Of a stretch of 64,000 nucleotides of DNA, positions 37,931-47,612 are shown piece after piece (the first letter of the stretch is position 1; each line of letters begins with the position of its first letter). Source of the stretch: Terriglobus tenax (GTDB taxonomy: Bacteria > Acidobacteriota > Terriglobia > Terriglobales > Acidobacteriaceae). The position numbers and the translations under genes are program-made. The stretch lies in NCBI RefSeq assembly GCF_025685395.1, contig NZ_JAGSYA010000004.1:186001-250000 (forward strand). Reading direction: 5' to 3'. The notes under the pieces were generated by a model. The model searched no databases. It was not told the DNA's origin and saw only the letters and a program-made list of their open reading frames with translations.

Positions 37931-38776
37931 TTAGGAGGCTACTTCAAAGAACTGCGCAATGTTGCGGAACTTGGTGTAACGCTGGGCGAGCATCTCATCG
38001 ACGCTGAGCGCCTGAAGCTGGGCCAGGTGCGTTTCCAGGCGGTCGTTCAGCAGCGCGACGGAGGCTGCCGGGTCGTTCTGCGATCCGCCTGCTGGCTCGG
38101 CGACAATCTCATCGACGCAGCCCATGCGCTTTACATCCTCGGCGGTGTACTTCAGCGCTTCGGCTGCCTTCTGCCGCTTGGTAGCGTCCTTCCACATGAT
38201 CGACGCCGCACCTTCGGGGGAGATCACCGAGTACATCGCGTTTTCCAGCATCAGCACGCGGTCGGCTACCGCCAGCGCCAGCGCTCCACCGGAGCCGCCT
38301 TCGCCAGTGATCGTCGCCAGAACAGGCACGCGCAGGCGAGCCATCTCAAACAGGTTCCTGGCAATCGCTTCGGCCTGGCCACGCTCCTCGGCGCCAAGTC
38401 CGGGATTCGCCCCGGCAAGATCGAGGAAGGTGAAGACAGGTCGGCCGAACTTCTCCGCGATCTTCATCGCGCGCAGCGCCTTGCGATAGCCTTCGGGGTC
38501 GGGGCTGCCGAATTTGCGGAGCATGCGCTCCTTCAGCGTACGACCCTTCAGGTTGCAGATGACCATAACCTCCTGGCCATGAAAACGAGCCATACCTGCG
38601 GCCATTGCGGGATCGTCAGCAAAGGCGCGGTCGCCGTGGATCTCGCTGAAGTCGGTGAAGAGCGCTTCGATAAAATCCATCGGATACGGGCGCTGCGGAT
38701 GCCGCGCCATCTCTGTCCTGCGCCAGGCTTCGGAAACCTCTGCCACGGCGGGCTTTCCTGCTTCTAAATCTGCCAT
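37931..38776 (-). CDS. accA: Acetyl-CoA carboxylase carboxyltransferase alpha subunit, short N-terminus
   Basis: The 281-residue product aligns in order with AccA: MARHPQRPY, GDRAFADD, CNLKGR, GSPDPEGYRKALR, GAEERGQAEAIARN, GEGGSGGALALAV and YSVISPEGAASIMWKD. It carries half of the carboxyltransferase that makes malonyl-CoA. It is about 40 residues shorter than E. coli AccA because the N-terminal helix is reduced. The usual FIDTPGAYPG is FLDLAGANPG here. ATG 38776 is preferred over an upstream start. accD is not in the window. Confidence 0.93.
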   Translation of the reverse strand: MADLEAGKPAVAEVSEAWRRTEMARHPQRPYPMDFIEALFTDFSEIHGDRAFADDPAMAAGMARFHGQEVMVICNLKGRTLKERMLRKFGSPDPEGYRKALRAMKIAEKFGRPVFTFLDLAGANPGLGAEERGQAEAIARNLFEMARLRVPVLATITGEGGSGGALALAVADRVLMLENAMYSVISPEGAASIMWKDATKRQKAAEALKYTAEDVKRMGCVDEIVAEPAGGSQNDPAASVALLNDRLETHLAQLQALSVDEMLAQRYTKFRNIAQFFEVAS

Positions 38777-38824
38777 CACCGTTGATTGTATCGAAGCTGG
38801 AGGAGGGCCATCCAGCAAAGTGAA

Positions 38825-38864
38825 GGCTCCTGCCCTTCTCTTTTGAGGAGACGGAACAGGAGCC
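38825..38864 (-). terminator. Probable terminator after the DUF885 gene
   Basis: GGCTCCTG (38825-38832) pairs with CAGGAGCC (38857-38864), with a partly paired TTCTC/GAGGAG inner stem. It lies just past the DUF885 stop on the minus strand and before accA. The T-tract is weak. Confidence 0.45.
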
Positions 38865-38875
38865 GCGTTTTCCGC

Positions 38876-40597
38876 TTACTTTGCAGCGACAAATGAGGCC
38901 GGAACCGGCGGCACATCCTTCGCGTCGCCCAGCATCTCCCAGCGAACCAGCGAGAACGGCAGGTTGCCATTCAGCCAGATCGTGTCATGGAACTTCTGCA
39001 GGCTGAAGTCGTTTCCCTGCTTCTGCCGGGCGTCGGTCATCAACCGCTGGATGTCCAGCTTGCCGATCTGGTAGGTGATGGCCTGTCCCGGGGTTGAAGC
39101 GAACATAATAGCCTCGCTCGTCGCCGTGCCGCGGTCCATGGGGACCACGTTGGTCAGATAGTCTGCCGCCTGCTCCAGCGTGAACTCACCCAGCGCCAGC
39201 TTCACGTCAACCTCTACGCGCAGTGCACGCAGGCGAATCAGGCTGTAGATGGCTTCCTTCATATGGGGCGAATCCTCGAAGAGGCCGGCGATCATCATCA
39301 TCTCCTCGGCATAGAAACCGATGCCCTCATTCGCCTCAGAATCGTAGTAGTGGCGACGGATGGTATCCGGGTGGTGCCAGCTCCAGGCCATCTGGAAGTA
39401 ATGGCCCGGGGTTCCCTCATGCAGCGTCAACGGACGTGTGTCGCGACCGGTAATAGAACCCCAGAAGGCCGTCGTCGGACGAGGAACGCCCTTGTAGCTG
39501 GTACCGTCTTCGTCCAGCCGCGACGGGCCGGTCAGGTCGTCCGTCACCCCCAGGAAGCTGAGCGGAGCGATGTACGCCGGTGTCGGCAGGTAGTAATAGT
39601 GCTTCACCCCGGCGGGGTCCGATAGAACGCCGTGCGAAACCATGTACTTGCGAATGGCGGCTTCATTCTCTTTTTCAGCGGTAAGCTGCTTTTCCATTGT
39701 GCCGTAGAACGGGACTTCGGGGACACCGGTGCTGGCGGCATGCGACAGCGCTTCAAAGCTGACCGCACGCTCCCATTCCTGGCGTCCCATCCGGAGCATC
39801 TCTTCCGGCGTATGGTTCATCAGCGCCACGTTCTTCAGGAACCAGACATAGCCATCGCGGCCAACAGCGGTCTTCTCGGGCAGGCTCTTCGGGCGGCCTT
39901 CGACCCAGGTGCGGTAGTCGACAAGAGCCTTGACCGCGGCGGCTTCAGCCTTCTCAAAACGTGGCTTGTTCTGCAGGGAGAGCACCGTCAGCAGGCCGTC
40001 ATGGAAGCGCTGCATCCGGTCTTCGATGCCCTTCATCTCGCCCAGCGTGGCGCGGACATAGGGGGCACGAATGTCGGTCAGATTCTTCTTCCCTTCCTCC
40101 AGCGTATAAGGCATGCGCTCCAGGCGGGAGAGGATAATTTCTTCGCGGGCCGGCGTAATCGGAGGTTTGGGCAGCAGAGCGGCGAAAACCGAGCCGAGGC
40201 TCTGGTCGACGTAGAAGAAGGGGTTCTCCGTCCACATCGGGAAGACGGTCAGCTCCCAGTGCACGCGTGCAATTGCCGAGCCGAGGAGACGATAGTCCAC
40301 CTGGTCCGCTACAGGCGCCTTCGTTGCATCCAGAGCGCGCCATTGCCTTTCGAAGTCGCCGATCTTCGTCTTGTAACCCGTCGCATCCGCCGGTGCCCAG
40401 TGAACAACAAAGGGCTCGGCCCGCTCAATACGAGGAATGTCATCGTTAGTGAAGGGCTGCTCCGTGGCACGCCAGCTCCAGAAAGAATCACTCAACGCAT
40501 GCAGCCTGGTTTGGAAGTCAGAGTTCTGCGCGACAGCAGTAAAAGGAGAAAGCGCAACGGCAAACAGAGAGAGCAGGACAGTCCGCTTGGAAGGCAT
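38876..40597 (-). CDS. Secreted DUF885-family metallopeptidase-like protein
   Basis: The 573-residue product has a signal peptide (VLLSLFAVALSPFTAVAQ) and a long helical DUF885 body. The zinc-binding pattern is LHEGTPGHYFQ (HExxxGH), followed about 30 residues later by SEANEGIGFYAEEMM, giving the third acidic ligand. Members are thought to be M32-like carboxypeptidases in the periplasm; activity is not proven. It is transcribed after dnaE on the same strand but a terminator separates them. Confidence 0.85.
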   Translation of the reverse strand: MPSKRTVLLSLFAVALSPFTAVAQNSDFQTRLHALSDSFWSWRATEQPFTNDDIPRIERAEPFVVHWAPADATGYKTKIGDFERQWRALDATKAPVADQVDYRLLGSAIARVHWELTVFPMWTENPFFYVDQSLGSVFAALLPKPPITPAREEIILSRLERMPYTLEEGKKNLTDIRAPYVRATLGEMKGIEDRMQRFHDGLLTVLSLQNKPRFEKAEAAAVKALVDYRTWVEGRPKSLPEKTAVGRDGYVWFLKNVALMNHTPEEMLRMGRQEWERAVSFEALSHAASTGVPEVPFYGTMEKQLTAEKENEAAIRKYMVSHGVLSDPAGVKHYYYLPTPAYIAPLSFLGVTDDLTGPSRLDEDGTSYKGVPRPTTAFWGSITGRDTRPLTLHEGTPGHYFQMAWSWHHPDTIRRHYYDSEANEGIGFYAEEMMMIAGLFEDSPHMKEAIYSLIRLRALRVEVDVKLALGEFTLEQAADYLTNVVPMDRGTATSEAIMFASTPGQAITYQIGKLDIQRLMTDARQKQGNDFSLQKFHDTIWLNGNLPFSLVRWEMLGDAKDVPPVPASFVAAK

Positions 40598-40633
40598 GCA
40601 GACAAACTAACATTCTGACCCACAAAAACAGAA

Positions 40634-40656
40634 CCCACCCTTTTAGAGAGGGTGGG
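40634..40656 (-). terminator. Intrinsic terminator of dnaE
   Basis: CCCACCC (40634-40640) pairs with GGGTGGG (40650-40656). On the minus strand TTCTGTTTTTG follows. It lies just after the dnaE stop. Confidence 0.75.
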
Positions 40657-40678
40657 CTCAAATCGTTTCTCTGCCTGC

Positions 40679-43600
40679 TCAGTCGATGACTCGCACCGCA
40701 CCACCGCCTACGATCTCTTCAACCCGGTCAATGAACAGGCGGTCAGCCGCGACGTTGAAGCCCTGCGGCTCCAGCACGGCGCAGAACTGCCCCGGCTCTT
40801 CCAGGTCAAGCAGTACCTTGCCCGGCCCGGGCGTGGCTTCAAACAGCGCCTGCAGCTTCTCAAGCAACGCCGCATCCGGATGATGCAGCGGCACCTTCAC
40901 ACGCAACGCGCCGGGCAGCTTGATCTGCACATCTTCAAGCGCGGTGATGCTGGAGACAGACAGCTTGGGAGCGGAGTCTTCTTCACCGCGCAGCGTTCCG
41001 CGCACCAGCACCGGGACATCAATCTTCAGCTTTTCTGAGAGCTTCTCGTAGTCCTTCGGGAAGGCGATCAGGTCGATCTTGCCCGTGGTGTCTTCCAGTG
41101 ACGCCGAGGCATACATCTCACCCGAGCGCTTGGACTTGGCGACCTTCAGCGCGGTGATGACACCGGCAATCTGAATCTCGTTGGCGCTGTTGTCCTGCCC
41201 ACGGCGGAAGTTCTGCGGCTCCGGCTTCATCTCGCACGCTGTCGCCGTATCGACCACCTTCAGGTTGCGCAGCTTCTCGCGGTACTTGTCCATCGGATGT
41301 CCGGAGACGAAGAACCCGAGCACTTCCTTCTCGTTCTGCAGGCGGGTGTGCTCATCCCAATCCGGCACCTTGGGCAGATCGTCATCCACCTTCTTATTGA
41401 CGACCTCCGGCTCCGCATCGAAGATGCCGAAGAGCCCATGCTGACCGGTCTCGGCATCGCGCTGTGCCTTCTGCGCGCGCTCAATCGCCTTGTCCAGCGC
41501 GGCATTCACGCGGGCGCGGGCGCCGAAGCTGTCCATGGCGCCGGCCTTCAGCAGCGACTCCAGAACGCGCTTGTTCATCAGGCGCAGGTCAACCTTCTCG
41601 CAGAACTCCCAGATGGAAGCAAAGCCAGGCTTGCCTTCGGCCTGCAGCGCCGTGCGCGCCTGTTGAATGGACTCGATCGCGTTGCCGCCAACGTTCTTGA
41701 TCGCCGCCAGACCGAAGCGAATCGCATCGGAAGTGGGCGTGAAGTTCGCGGCGGAGATCTGCACATCCGGCGGCAGAACCGTGATGCCCATTTCCTTGCA
41801 TTCGCCGATGTACTTCACCACGTTCTCGGGCTTGGAGGTTTCAGAGGTCAGCAGCGCCGCCATGAACTCCACCGGGTAATGGGTCTTCAGGTACGCCGTG
41901 TGATACGCCAGCAGGGCGTAAGCAGCCGAGTGAGACTTGTTGAAGCCGTATCCGGCAAACTGCTCCATCAGGTCAAACAGCGAACCGGCCTTGGTCTTGT
42001 CGAACTTCTTCTCCGCGGCTCCGGCCATGAAGATGTCGCGCTGCTTGGCCATCTCCGCAGGGTCTTTCTTACCCATGGCGCGGCGCAGCAGGTCAGCGCC
42101 GCCGAGCGAGTAGCCGCCGATGGCCGAGCTAATCTGCATCACCTGCTCCTGATAGACGATGACGCCAAGCGTCTCCTTCAGGATGGGTTCAAGCTCCGGG
42201 AAGGTGAACTCCACCGCGCGGCGGCCCCACTTGCGCTCAATGAAATCGTCAATCATGCCGCCCTGGATCGGGCCAGGACGATACAGCGCGTTGAGAGCGG
42301 TCAGGTCTTCCACCGTATTTGGCTTGTAGCGGCGAAGTACATCGCGCATGCCACCGGATTCAAACTGGAAGACGCCCGAGGTCAGCGCCTTGTGGAAGAC
42401 CTTCTCATAGGTCTCCTGATCATCGAGCGGAACCTTGGCCATCTCCACCACAACACCGCGATTGCTCTTGATCAGCTTCAGGCAATCGTCGATGACGGTC
42501 AGCGTCGTCAGGCCAAGGAAGTCCATCTTCAGAAGACCCATCTTCTCGACGGCCTTCATGTCATAGGCAGTGACGATGTCTTCGTTCTTGGCACGTGTGA
42601 CGGGCACCAGCTCGGTCAGCTTGGTTGGTGCAATCACTACACCGGCGGCGTGAACACCGGCGCCACGCACCAGCCCCTCAAGGCGCATCGCCGTGTCGAT
42701 CAGCTCGCGCACCTTCGGGTCTTCGTACGCCGTCGCCAGCGGAGGAGAGTCTTTCAGCGCCTGCTCGATCGTGATACCGATGGTCGCGGGAATCAGCTTG
42801 GCGACGCGGTCCACCTCGCCATAGGGCATGTCCATGGCGCGGCCAACGTCCTTGATTGCAGCCTTGGCGGCCATGGTGTTGAAGGTGATGATCTGCGCCA
42901 CCTGGTCGCGGCCATACTTGCGCGTGACGTGCTCGATGACCTCTTGCCGACGATTCATACAGAAGTCGATGTCGATATCCGGCATCGAGATACGCTCGGG
43001 ATTCAGGAAGCGCTCGAAGAGCAATTCGTTCTGCAAGGGATCAACGTCGGTGATCTCCATGCAGTAGGCGACGAGCGATCCGGCTGCTGAACCACGACCC
43101 GGACCGACAGGGATATCGCGCTCGCGGGCGTACTTGATGAAGTCCCACACAATGAGGAAGTAGCCTGGGAACTTCATCTGCTTGATGCAGTCGATCTCGC
43201 GGTTCAGACGCTCTTCATACTCGGCCACCGTCTTGCGCAACAAGCCGCGCGACCGCAGGTGCGCCACCGCGGTTTCAAGGCGCTTCTTCAGACCCTCGCG
43301 GCATACCTGCTCGAAATAGCTGTCAATGGTTTCTCCTTCGGGGACCACAAACTCCGGGAAGGGATTTTTCACCTTGTTGATCTTGGCGTTGCAGCGCTCG
43401 GCAAACTGCATGGTGCGCGTGCAGACCTCGGGGTTCTGCTTGAAGAGACGGTGCATCTCCTCCGCGCTCTTGATGTAGAACTCGTTGGTGTCGAACTTGA
43501 AGCGGTTCGGGTCGTTGATGGAGCCGGCCGTCTGCACGCAGAGCAGAATTTCGTGAGCCTTACTATCGTCATCCGCAACGTAGTGACTGTCGTTGGTGGC

Positions 43601-44200
43601 GATCAGCGGAATGCCGAGGTCTTTCTCCATGCGAAACAAGGCTTCGCAAACGGCCTTGTCCGGCTCCAGGCCGTGGTCCTGGATCTCCAGGAAGAAGTTG
43701 CCCTTGCCGAACATCTCTTCAAACATGCCGGCGCTACGCTTGGCCTCGTCGTACTTACCGGCCATCAGGTGCTGGTTCAACTCACCGGCAAGGCAGCCGG
43801 AGAAACCGATCAGGCCTTCCGTGTGCTTCGACAGAAATTCCTTGCTGACACGCGGCTTGCGATAGAAGCCGTTAAGCGCGGCCTCGCTGGTCAGACGGAC
43901 CAGGTTCTTGTAACCCTCTTCGTTTTCAGCCAGCACGAGGAAGTGGTTGTAGCCGCCTTCCATGGTGCGGTGGTCATCTGTCTTCGAAAGATAGAGTTCA
44001 CAGCCGATGATGGGCTTGATGCCCTTCTTCTCCATGGCCGCAGCAAAGTGAACCGCGCCATAAATGTTGCCGTGGTCGGTCATGGCGGCGGCCTTCTGGC
44101 CCAGCTTGGCCAGGTGCCCAGCCAGCTTGTCGACATCGCATGCGCCGTCGAGAAGGGAGTAATCGGTGTGGAGATGAAGGTGCGTGAACTCAGCGGCCAT
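40679..44200 (-). CDS. dnaE: DNA polymerase III alpha subunit
   Basis: The 1173-residue product is a standard DnaE1. The PHP domain begins with FTHLHLHTDYSLLDG and covers about 1-270. The polymerase core has GPGRGSAAGSLVAYC and the catalytic PDIDIDFC. A helix-hairpin-helix and OB fold occupy the C-terminal third (VAGVITALKVAKSKRSGEMY). It is the replicative polymerase. The gene is apparently monocistronic, with its own terminator downstream and about 165 bases upstream that hold an 8-bp inverted repeat and nothing else recognisable. Confidence 0.97.
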   Translation of the reverse strand: MAAEFTHLHLHTDYSLLDGACDVDKLAGHLAKLGQKAAAMTDHGNIYGAVHFAAAMEKKGIKPIIGCELYLSKTDDHRTMEGGYNHFLVLAENEEGYKNLVRLTSEAALNGFYRKPRVSKEFLSKHTEGLIGFSGCLAGELNQHLMAGKYDEAKRSAGMFEEMFGKGNFFLEIQDHGLEPDKAVCEALFRMEKDLGIPLIATNDSHYVADDDSKAHEILLCVQTAGSINDPNRFKFDTNEFYIKSAEEMHRLFKQNPEVCTRTMQFAERCNAKINKVKNPFPEFVVPEGETIDSYFEQVCREGLKKRLETAVAHLRSRGLLRKTVAEYEERLNREIDCIKQMKFPGYFLIVWDFIKYARERDIPVGPGRGSAAGSLVAYCMEITDVDPLQNELLFERFLNPERISMPDIDIDFCMNRRQEVIEHVTRKYGRDQVAQIITFNTMAAKAAIKDVGRAMDMPYGEVDRVAKLIPATIGITIEQALKDSPPLATAYEDPKVRELIDTAMRLEGLVRGAGVHAAGVVIAPTKLTELVPVTRAKNEDIVTAYDMKAVEKMGLLKMDFLGLTTLTVIDDCLKLIKSNRGVVVEMAKVPLDDQETYEKVFHKALTSGVFQFESGGMRDVLRRYKPNTVEDLTALNALYRPGPIQGGMIDDFIERKWGRRAVEFTFPELEPILKETLGVIVYQEQVMQISSAIGGYSLGGADLLRRAMGKKDPAEMAKQRDIFMAGAAEKKFDKTKAGSLFDLMEQFAGYGFNKSHSAAYALLAYHTAYLKTHYPVEFMAALLTSETSKPENVVKYIGECKEMGITVLPPDVQISAANFTPTSDAIRFGLAAIKNVGGNAIESIQQARTALQAEGKPGFASIWEFCEKVDLRLMNKRVLESLLKAGAMDSFGARARVNAALDKAIERAQKAQRDAETGQHGLFGIFDAEPEVVNKKVDDDLPKVPDWDEHTRLQNEKEVLGFFVSGHPMDKYREKLRNLKVVDTATACEMKPEPQNFRRGQDNSANEIQIAGVITALKVAKSKRSGEMYASASLEDTTGKIDLIAFPKDYEKLSEKLKIDVPVLVRGTLRGEEDSAPKLSVSSITALEDVQIKLPGALRVKVPLHHPDAALLEKLQALFEATPGPGKVLLDLEEPGQFCAVLEPQGFNVAADRLFIDRVEEIVGGGAVRVID

Positions 44201-44365
44201 GGGTTAATTCTAGTGAGCTTTGGCCGTGAGGTGTTGCTGAGGAAAAGATGGTACTGAATCCGCTTCATCTACCGGGGTGCTCCTGCCTCGCACGCGAGAC
44301 AGGGCGAGGAGGCAGGACATCCGACTCATCCTGTTTTCACCATCCGAGCATCACGCTATCCAACT

Positions 44366-44980
44366 CTACTGCGGCATAAACTTCGACTTCGGAAACCCTT
44401 TACGCCGCAGCGTCCAGCAGTACTGTGCCTCGTTGAACTCAAAGACCGCCTCGCGCCACCAGCCGTACTCGGCTGGTCTGGCGGAGCCATCCACCTTCCA
44501 CTTGATCGCCGGATAATGCGAGAGAATCATGCCCGCGCGCGGCAGATGGCTCTTGCTGCTGACCACCTCCGCCGAGTGCCAGCCATGCGCCTGCAGGATC
44601 TGGTTGGAATAGTAGATGTTCTGCACGGTGTTCTGCGCCTGGCCTTCCTCAATCACCGCCGAGGCCGGAACTCCCTGCTGCTCGGCGTAGACAGCCATTG
44701 AGTGTGCTTCAGTCCACTTGTTGTGCGCGGCTCCGCCCGTCATGATGAGGACCGGCGCAACCCCGGCCTTCCACTGGCGTACTCCTTCCAGCACGCGCTC
44801 GCGCTGCTCCGGCGATGGCGTGCCGTCAGCCTTGGACGGTGTGCCCAGCACAATGATGGAGTCAAACTTTGCCTGCTGCGTATTCTCAAGTGGCAGCGTC
44901 CAATGGGCGGTCTCCAGCCCGCCCAGCACCACAACCACAGCGACCAACAGCACCAGAACTGTCCACTTCAGAGTGCGCAT
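44366..44980 (-). CDS. YdcF/DUF218-family protein
   Basis: The 204-residue protein has one N-terminal membrane anchor (VLVLLVAVVVVLGGL) and a DUF218 domain with SIIVLGTPSKADG, LIMTGGAAHN and VVSSKSHLPRAGMIL. The family (YdcF, SanA, ElyC) has a Rossmann-like fold and is linked to envelope or peptidoglycan precursor metabolism. It lies 15 bases after recN on the same strand, so it is likely cotranscribed. Confidence 0.87.
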   Translation of the reverse strand: MRTLKWTVLVLLVAVVVVLGGLETAHWTLPLENTQQAKFDSIIVLGTPSKADGTPSPEQRERVLEGVRQWKAGVAPVLIMTGGAAHNKWTEAHSMAVYAEQQGVPASAVIEEGQAQNTVQNIYYSNQILQAHGWHSAEVVSSKSHLPRAGMILSHYPAIKWKVDGSARPAEYGWWREAVFEFNEAQYCWTLRRKGFPKSKFMPQ

Positions 44981-44995
44981 GCGTTCCTCATCCTG

Positions 44996-46696
44996 TTATT
45001 CGACGGTTGATTCGGCGATCATCTGTTCGGCATTCCTGCGGCTGGCGTCGGTGATGGTTGCGCCGCTCAACATGCGGGCAATCTCGTCCACGCGCTCCTC
45101 ATCGGACATCTCGCGGACACCCGTGCGGGTCTTGTTGGCCTTAACCGTCTTCTCAATCACCAGGTGGGTATCGGCAAACGCGGCGATCTGTGGCAGGTGG
45201 GTAATGCAAAGCACCTGCTGGCCCTGGCTCAACTGCTTCAGCTTGCGGCCCACCGCCTCTGCAGCGCGCCCCCCGATTCCGATGTCGATTTCGTCAAAGA
45301 TCAGCGTGCGCGGCAGCGGCGTCTTCTTGCGCAGCTTGCTGGCGCCGTCCTCGACGGAGACCTTCAGGGCCAGCATCACGCGCGACATTTCGCCGCCCGA
45401 AGCAATCTCCGTCAGCGGAGCCAGCGGCGCTCCGACGTTGGTGGCAATCAGGAAGCTGATCGTGTCCCAGCCATGCGTCGTCCACGCGCTCTCGTCCTCG
45501 TTCCAGTTCACGCGGACCTCGAAGCGGACCTTCATCGCCAGATCGTTGATCTGCTTTTCGGCGACCTTTTCCAACCGCGCCGCGGCGGACTTGCGTTCGG
45601 CGGTCAGGCGCCCTGCGGCTGCCCGGAACTCCAGCGCGGCTGCGTCCACCAGCTTGCGGGCCTGCTTTACCAGTTCGTCCCGGTTCTCAATCTCGCTGAG
45701 CCTGCGGGTCACCTCGTCCCCGTGCGCAATCACCTCGGCCAGCGTGCGTCCGTACTTGCGTTTCAAACGGTCCAGGAGGGCAAGCCGGTCCTCAATCTCT
45801 TCCAGTCGCTCGGGCGAGGCGTTGATGTTGTCGGCGTAGTCCCGCAACAGCGCACCGGCTTCCTCCACGGAGGCCTTGGCTCCGGCAAGCTGCTGGGCAG
45901 GATCGATAAACTGTGGCTCAAAGCGAGCTAACTCCTCCACCTGCCGCAGTGCCGACGTCAGCTTGGAGGCTGCTGCGCCTTCGCCCTCATAGAGCTGGTC
46001 AAGCGCATTCATAGCGCAGGAGTACAGCTTTTCTGCATTAGCCAGAACGCGCTTCTCGGCTTCGAGAGCGGTGTCTTCCTCCGGCCCCGTAATCGCTGCC
46101 TCTTCAATCTCCTTCGCCTGGAAGCTCCACAGGTCGGCCGAACGAAGACGGTCCTGCTCATCGCCTTCCAGCTCGCGCAGGCGATTGCCTGCTTCGCTCC
46201 ACTTCTTATAGGTGGTGCTCACCTCGGTGAAGACGGCTGTTCCCTCGCCCAGATAGCGATCCAGAAGACCGCGCTGCTGGGCCTGGTCAAAGGCGGCCAG
46301 CGTATCGCTCTGGGCATGGATCAGGGCAAGCTCCGGCGCAAGCTGGCGCAGAACAGCAACCGTCGCCGGCTGGTTATTCACCCAGACGCGCCCCTTGCCG
46401 TTCAGGGCAATCTCGCGGCGCAGCAGAATTTCATGGCCCTCGATATCAATGCCATTGGCTTCCAGCAGCGCCTCCGAACCTGGCGTGGCCTCAAAGACGC
46501 AGCTCACGACAGCCTTCTCGGCACCGTGACGCACCACGTCGCTTGAGGCTTTTCCGCCCATCAGCAGCGCCAAAGCGTCAATCAAAATGGATTTTCCGGC
46601 GCCGGTTTCGCCGGTAAGTAGATTCAGGCCGGGACCGAACCCAGCAACAGCGTGGTCCATTACGGCATAGTTTTCGGCTCGTAATTCCAACAGCAT
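44996..46696 (-). CDS. recN: DNA repair protein RecN
   Basis: The 566-residue SMC-like ATPase has Walker A GETGAGKS (about 28-35) after MLLELRAENYAVMD, a central coiled-coil region, signature EIASGGEMSRVMLA, Walker B LIFDEIDIGIGG and the ITHLPQIAAFAD motif. RecN binds DNA ends during double-strand break repair. ATG 46696 is preferred because RecN proteins start almost at this point; an upstream start would add 30 unrelated residues. It is divergent from tolQ. Confidence 0.95.
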   Translation of the reverse strand: MLLELRAENYAVMDHAVAGFGPGLNLLTGETGAGKSILIDALALLMGGKASSDVVRHGAEKAVVSCVFEATPGSEALLEANGIDIEGHEILLRREIALNGKGRVWVNNQPATVAVLRQLAPELALIHAQSDTLAAFDQAQQRGLLDRYLGEGTAVFTEVSTTYKKWSEAGNRLRELEGDEQDRLRSADLWSFQAKEIEEAAITGPEEDTALEAEKRVLANAEKLYSCAMNALDQLYEGEGAAASKLTSALRQVEELARFEPQFIDPAQQLAGAKASVEEAGALLRDYADNINASPERLEEIEDRLALLDRLKRKYGRTLAEVIAHGDEVTRRLSEIENRDELVKQARKLVDAAALEFRAAAGRLTAERKSAAARLEKVAEKQINDLAMKVRFEVRVNWNEDESAWTTHGWDTISFLIATNVGAPLAPLTEIASGGEMSRVMLALKVSVEDGASKLRKKTPLPRTLIFDEIDIGIGGRAAEAVGRKLKQLSQGQQVLCITHLPQIAAFADTHLVIEKTVKANKTRTGVREMSDEERVDEIARMLSGATITDASRRNAEQMIAESTVE

Positions 46697-46793
46697 GGCT
46701 GCCTGAGCATAACAAACAGATGCACCAAACTGGGAACCCCGCACAACCTTCTGCACATTTTGCGCGTTTACACTGGTAATAAGCATTTCTGTG

Positions 46794-47597
46794 ATGACGA
46801 TGAGCCCAATGCACCTGTTCGCCTCCTTCCTCCTGCGTTTGCAGGAGACCGCCGCCGATCAACAGGCTGCGCCGCTTTCACCCTCCGCGGGCAATAGCTC
46901 CGCCATTGTGGAGATGATCCACAACTCCGGCCCCATTGCTCTGGGCGTGCTGGTGTTGCTGGCGCTCGGGAGTGTTTTCTCGTGGGCGATCATCTTCTCC
47001 AAATGGTCCGGCTTCCGTCGCGCGCAAACCCAGTCGCAGCGTTTTGTCCGGGCCTTCCGCAAGTCCAACCGGCTGAGCGAGATTGCCACTGTCGCCGAGC
47101 AGTTCAAGCCGTCGCCGCTGGTCAGTGTCTTTGCTGAGATCAACGACGAGTACCAGCGCCAGACCGGCGGTCGCGGACTTCCCCGCAACCCGCTCGCCCT
47201 GGAACGCGCGGCGCAGACGGCCTCCTCCGAGGCGCTGACCCGGCTGGAATCCCGTCTGACCTGGCTGGCGACGATCGCCGCAATTGCGCCGTTTGTCGGC
47301 CTTTTCGGCACCGTCATGGGCATTATTGACGCCTTCCATGGCCTGGGAACCCAGGGTGCGGCAACGCTGCGCGCCGTGGCTCCGGGTATCTCCGAGGCGC
47401 TGATCACGACCGCTGCGGGCCTGGTCGTCGCGATTCCGGCGGTAATCGGCTACAACCAGTTCACCGCTCGCCTGCGGGAGTTCGGCTCGCGGATGGATGA
47501 CTTCGGCCGCGAACTGCTCTCGGCGATCGAAAACGCAGCCATGGCCCAGCCACCTGCCGCACCTCCAGTCGAGGAGCGCCGGGTGCGCCAGTACTAA
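46794..47597 (+). CDS. tolQ: TolQ-type proton channel subunit
   Basis: The product of about 267 residues has three membrane segments: IALGVLVLLALGSVFSWAIIF, LATIAAIAPFVGLFGTVMGIIDAF and ALITTAAGLVVAIPAVIGYN. This is the MotA/TolQ/ExbB layout. With TolR it uses the proton-motive force to drive the Tol-Pal system during outer-membrane constriction. GTG 46791, ATG 46794 and ATG 46800 are all possible starts. The gene order with tolR, tolA, tolB and pal argues for TolQ over ExbB. Confidence 0.92.
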   Translation: MTMSPMHLFASFLLRLQETAADQQAAPLSPSAGNSSAIVEMIHNSGPIALGVLVLLALGSVFSWAIIFSKWSGFRRAQTQSQRFVRAFRKSNRLSEIATVAEQFKPSPLVSVFAEINDEYQRQTGGRGLPRNPLALERAAQTASSEALTRLESRLTWLATIAAIAPFVGLFGTVMGIIDAFHGLGTQGAATLRAVAPGISEALITTAAGLVVAIPAVIGYNQFTARLREFGSRMDDFGRELLSAIENAAMAQPPAAPPVEERRVRQY

Positions 47598-47612
47598 GGG
47601 AGACACGCAACC

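Noticed and set aside
37167-37934. A 255-residue plus-strand frame opposite the CPBP protease gene
   Set aside because: The minus strand encodes a convincing membrane protease with its motifs; the opposite frame is hydrophilic and has no recognisable feature.
41297-43090. A 597-residue open frame antisense to dnaE
   Set aside because: It lies wholly opposite a canonical DnaE, its product is of repetitive Arg/Leu/His/Val composition typical of a GC-rich shadow frame, and it shows no domain.
44281-44317. Inverted repeat after the YdcF gene as a terminator
   Set aside because: TCCTGCCT pairs with AGGCAGGA over a long loop, but there is no T-tract on the minus strand, so support is too weak.
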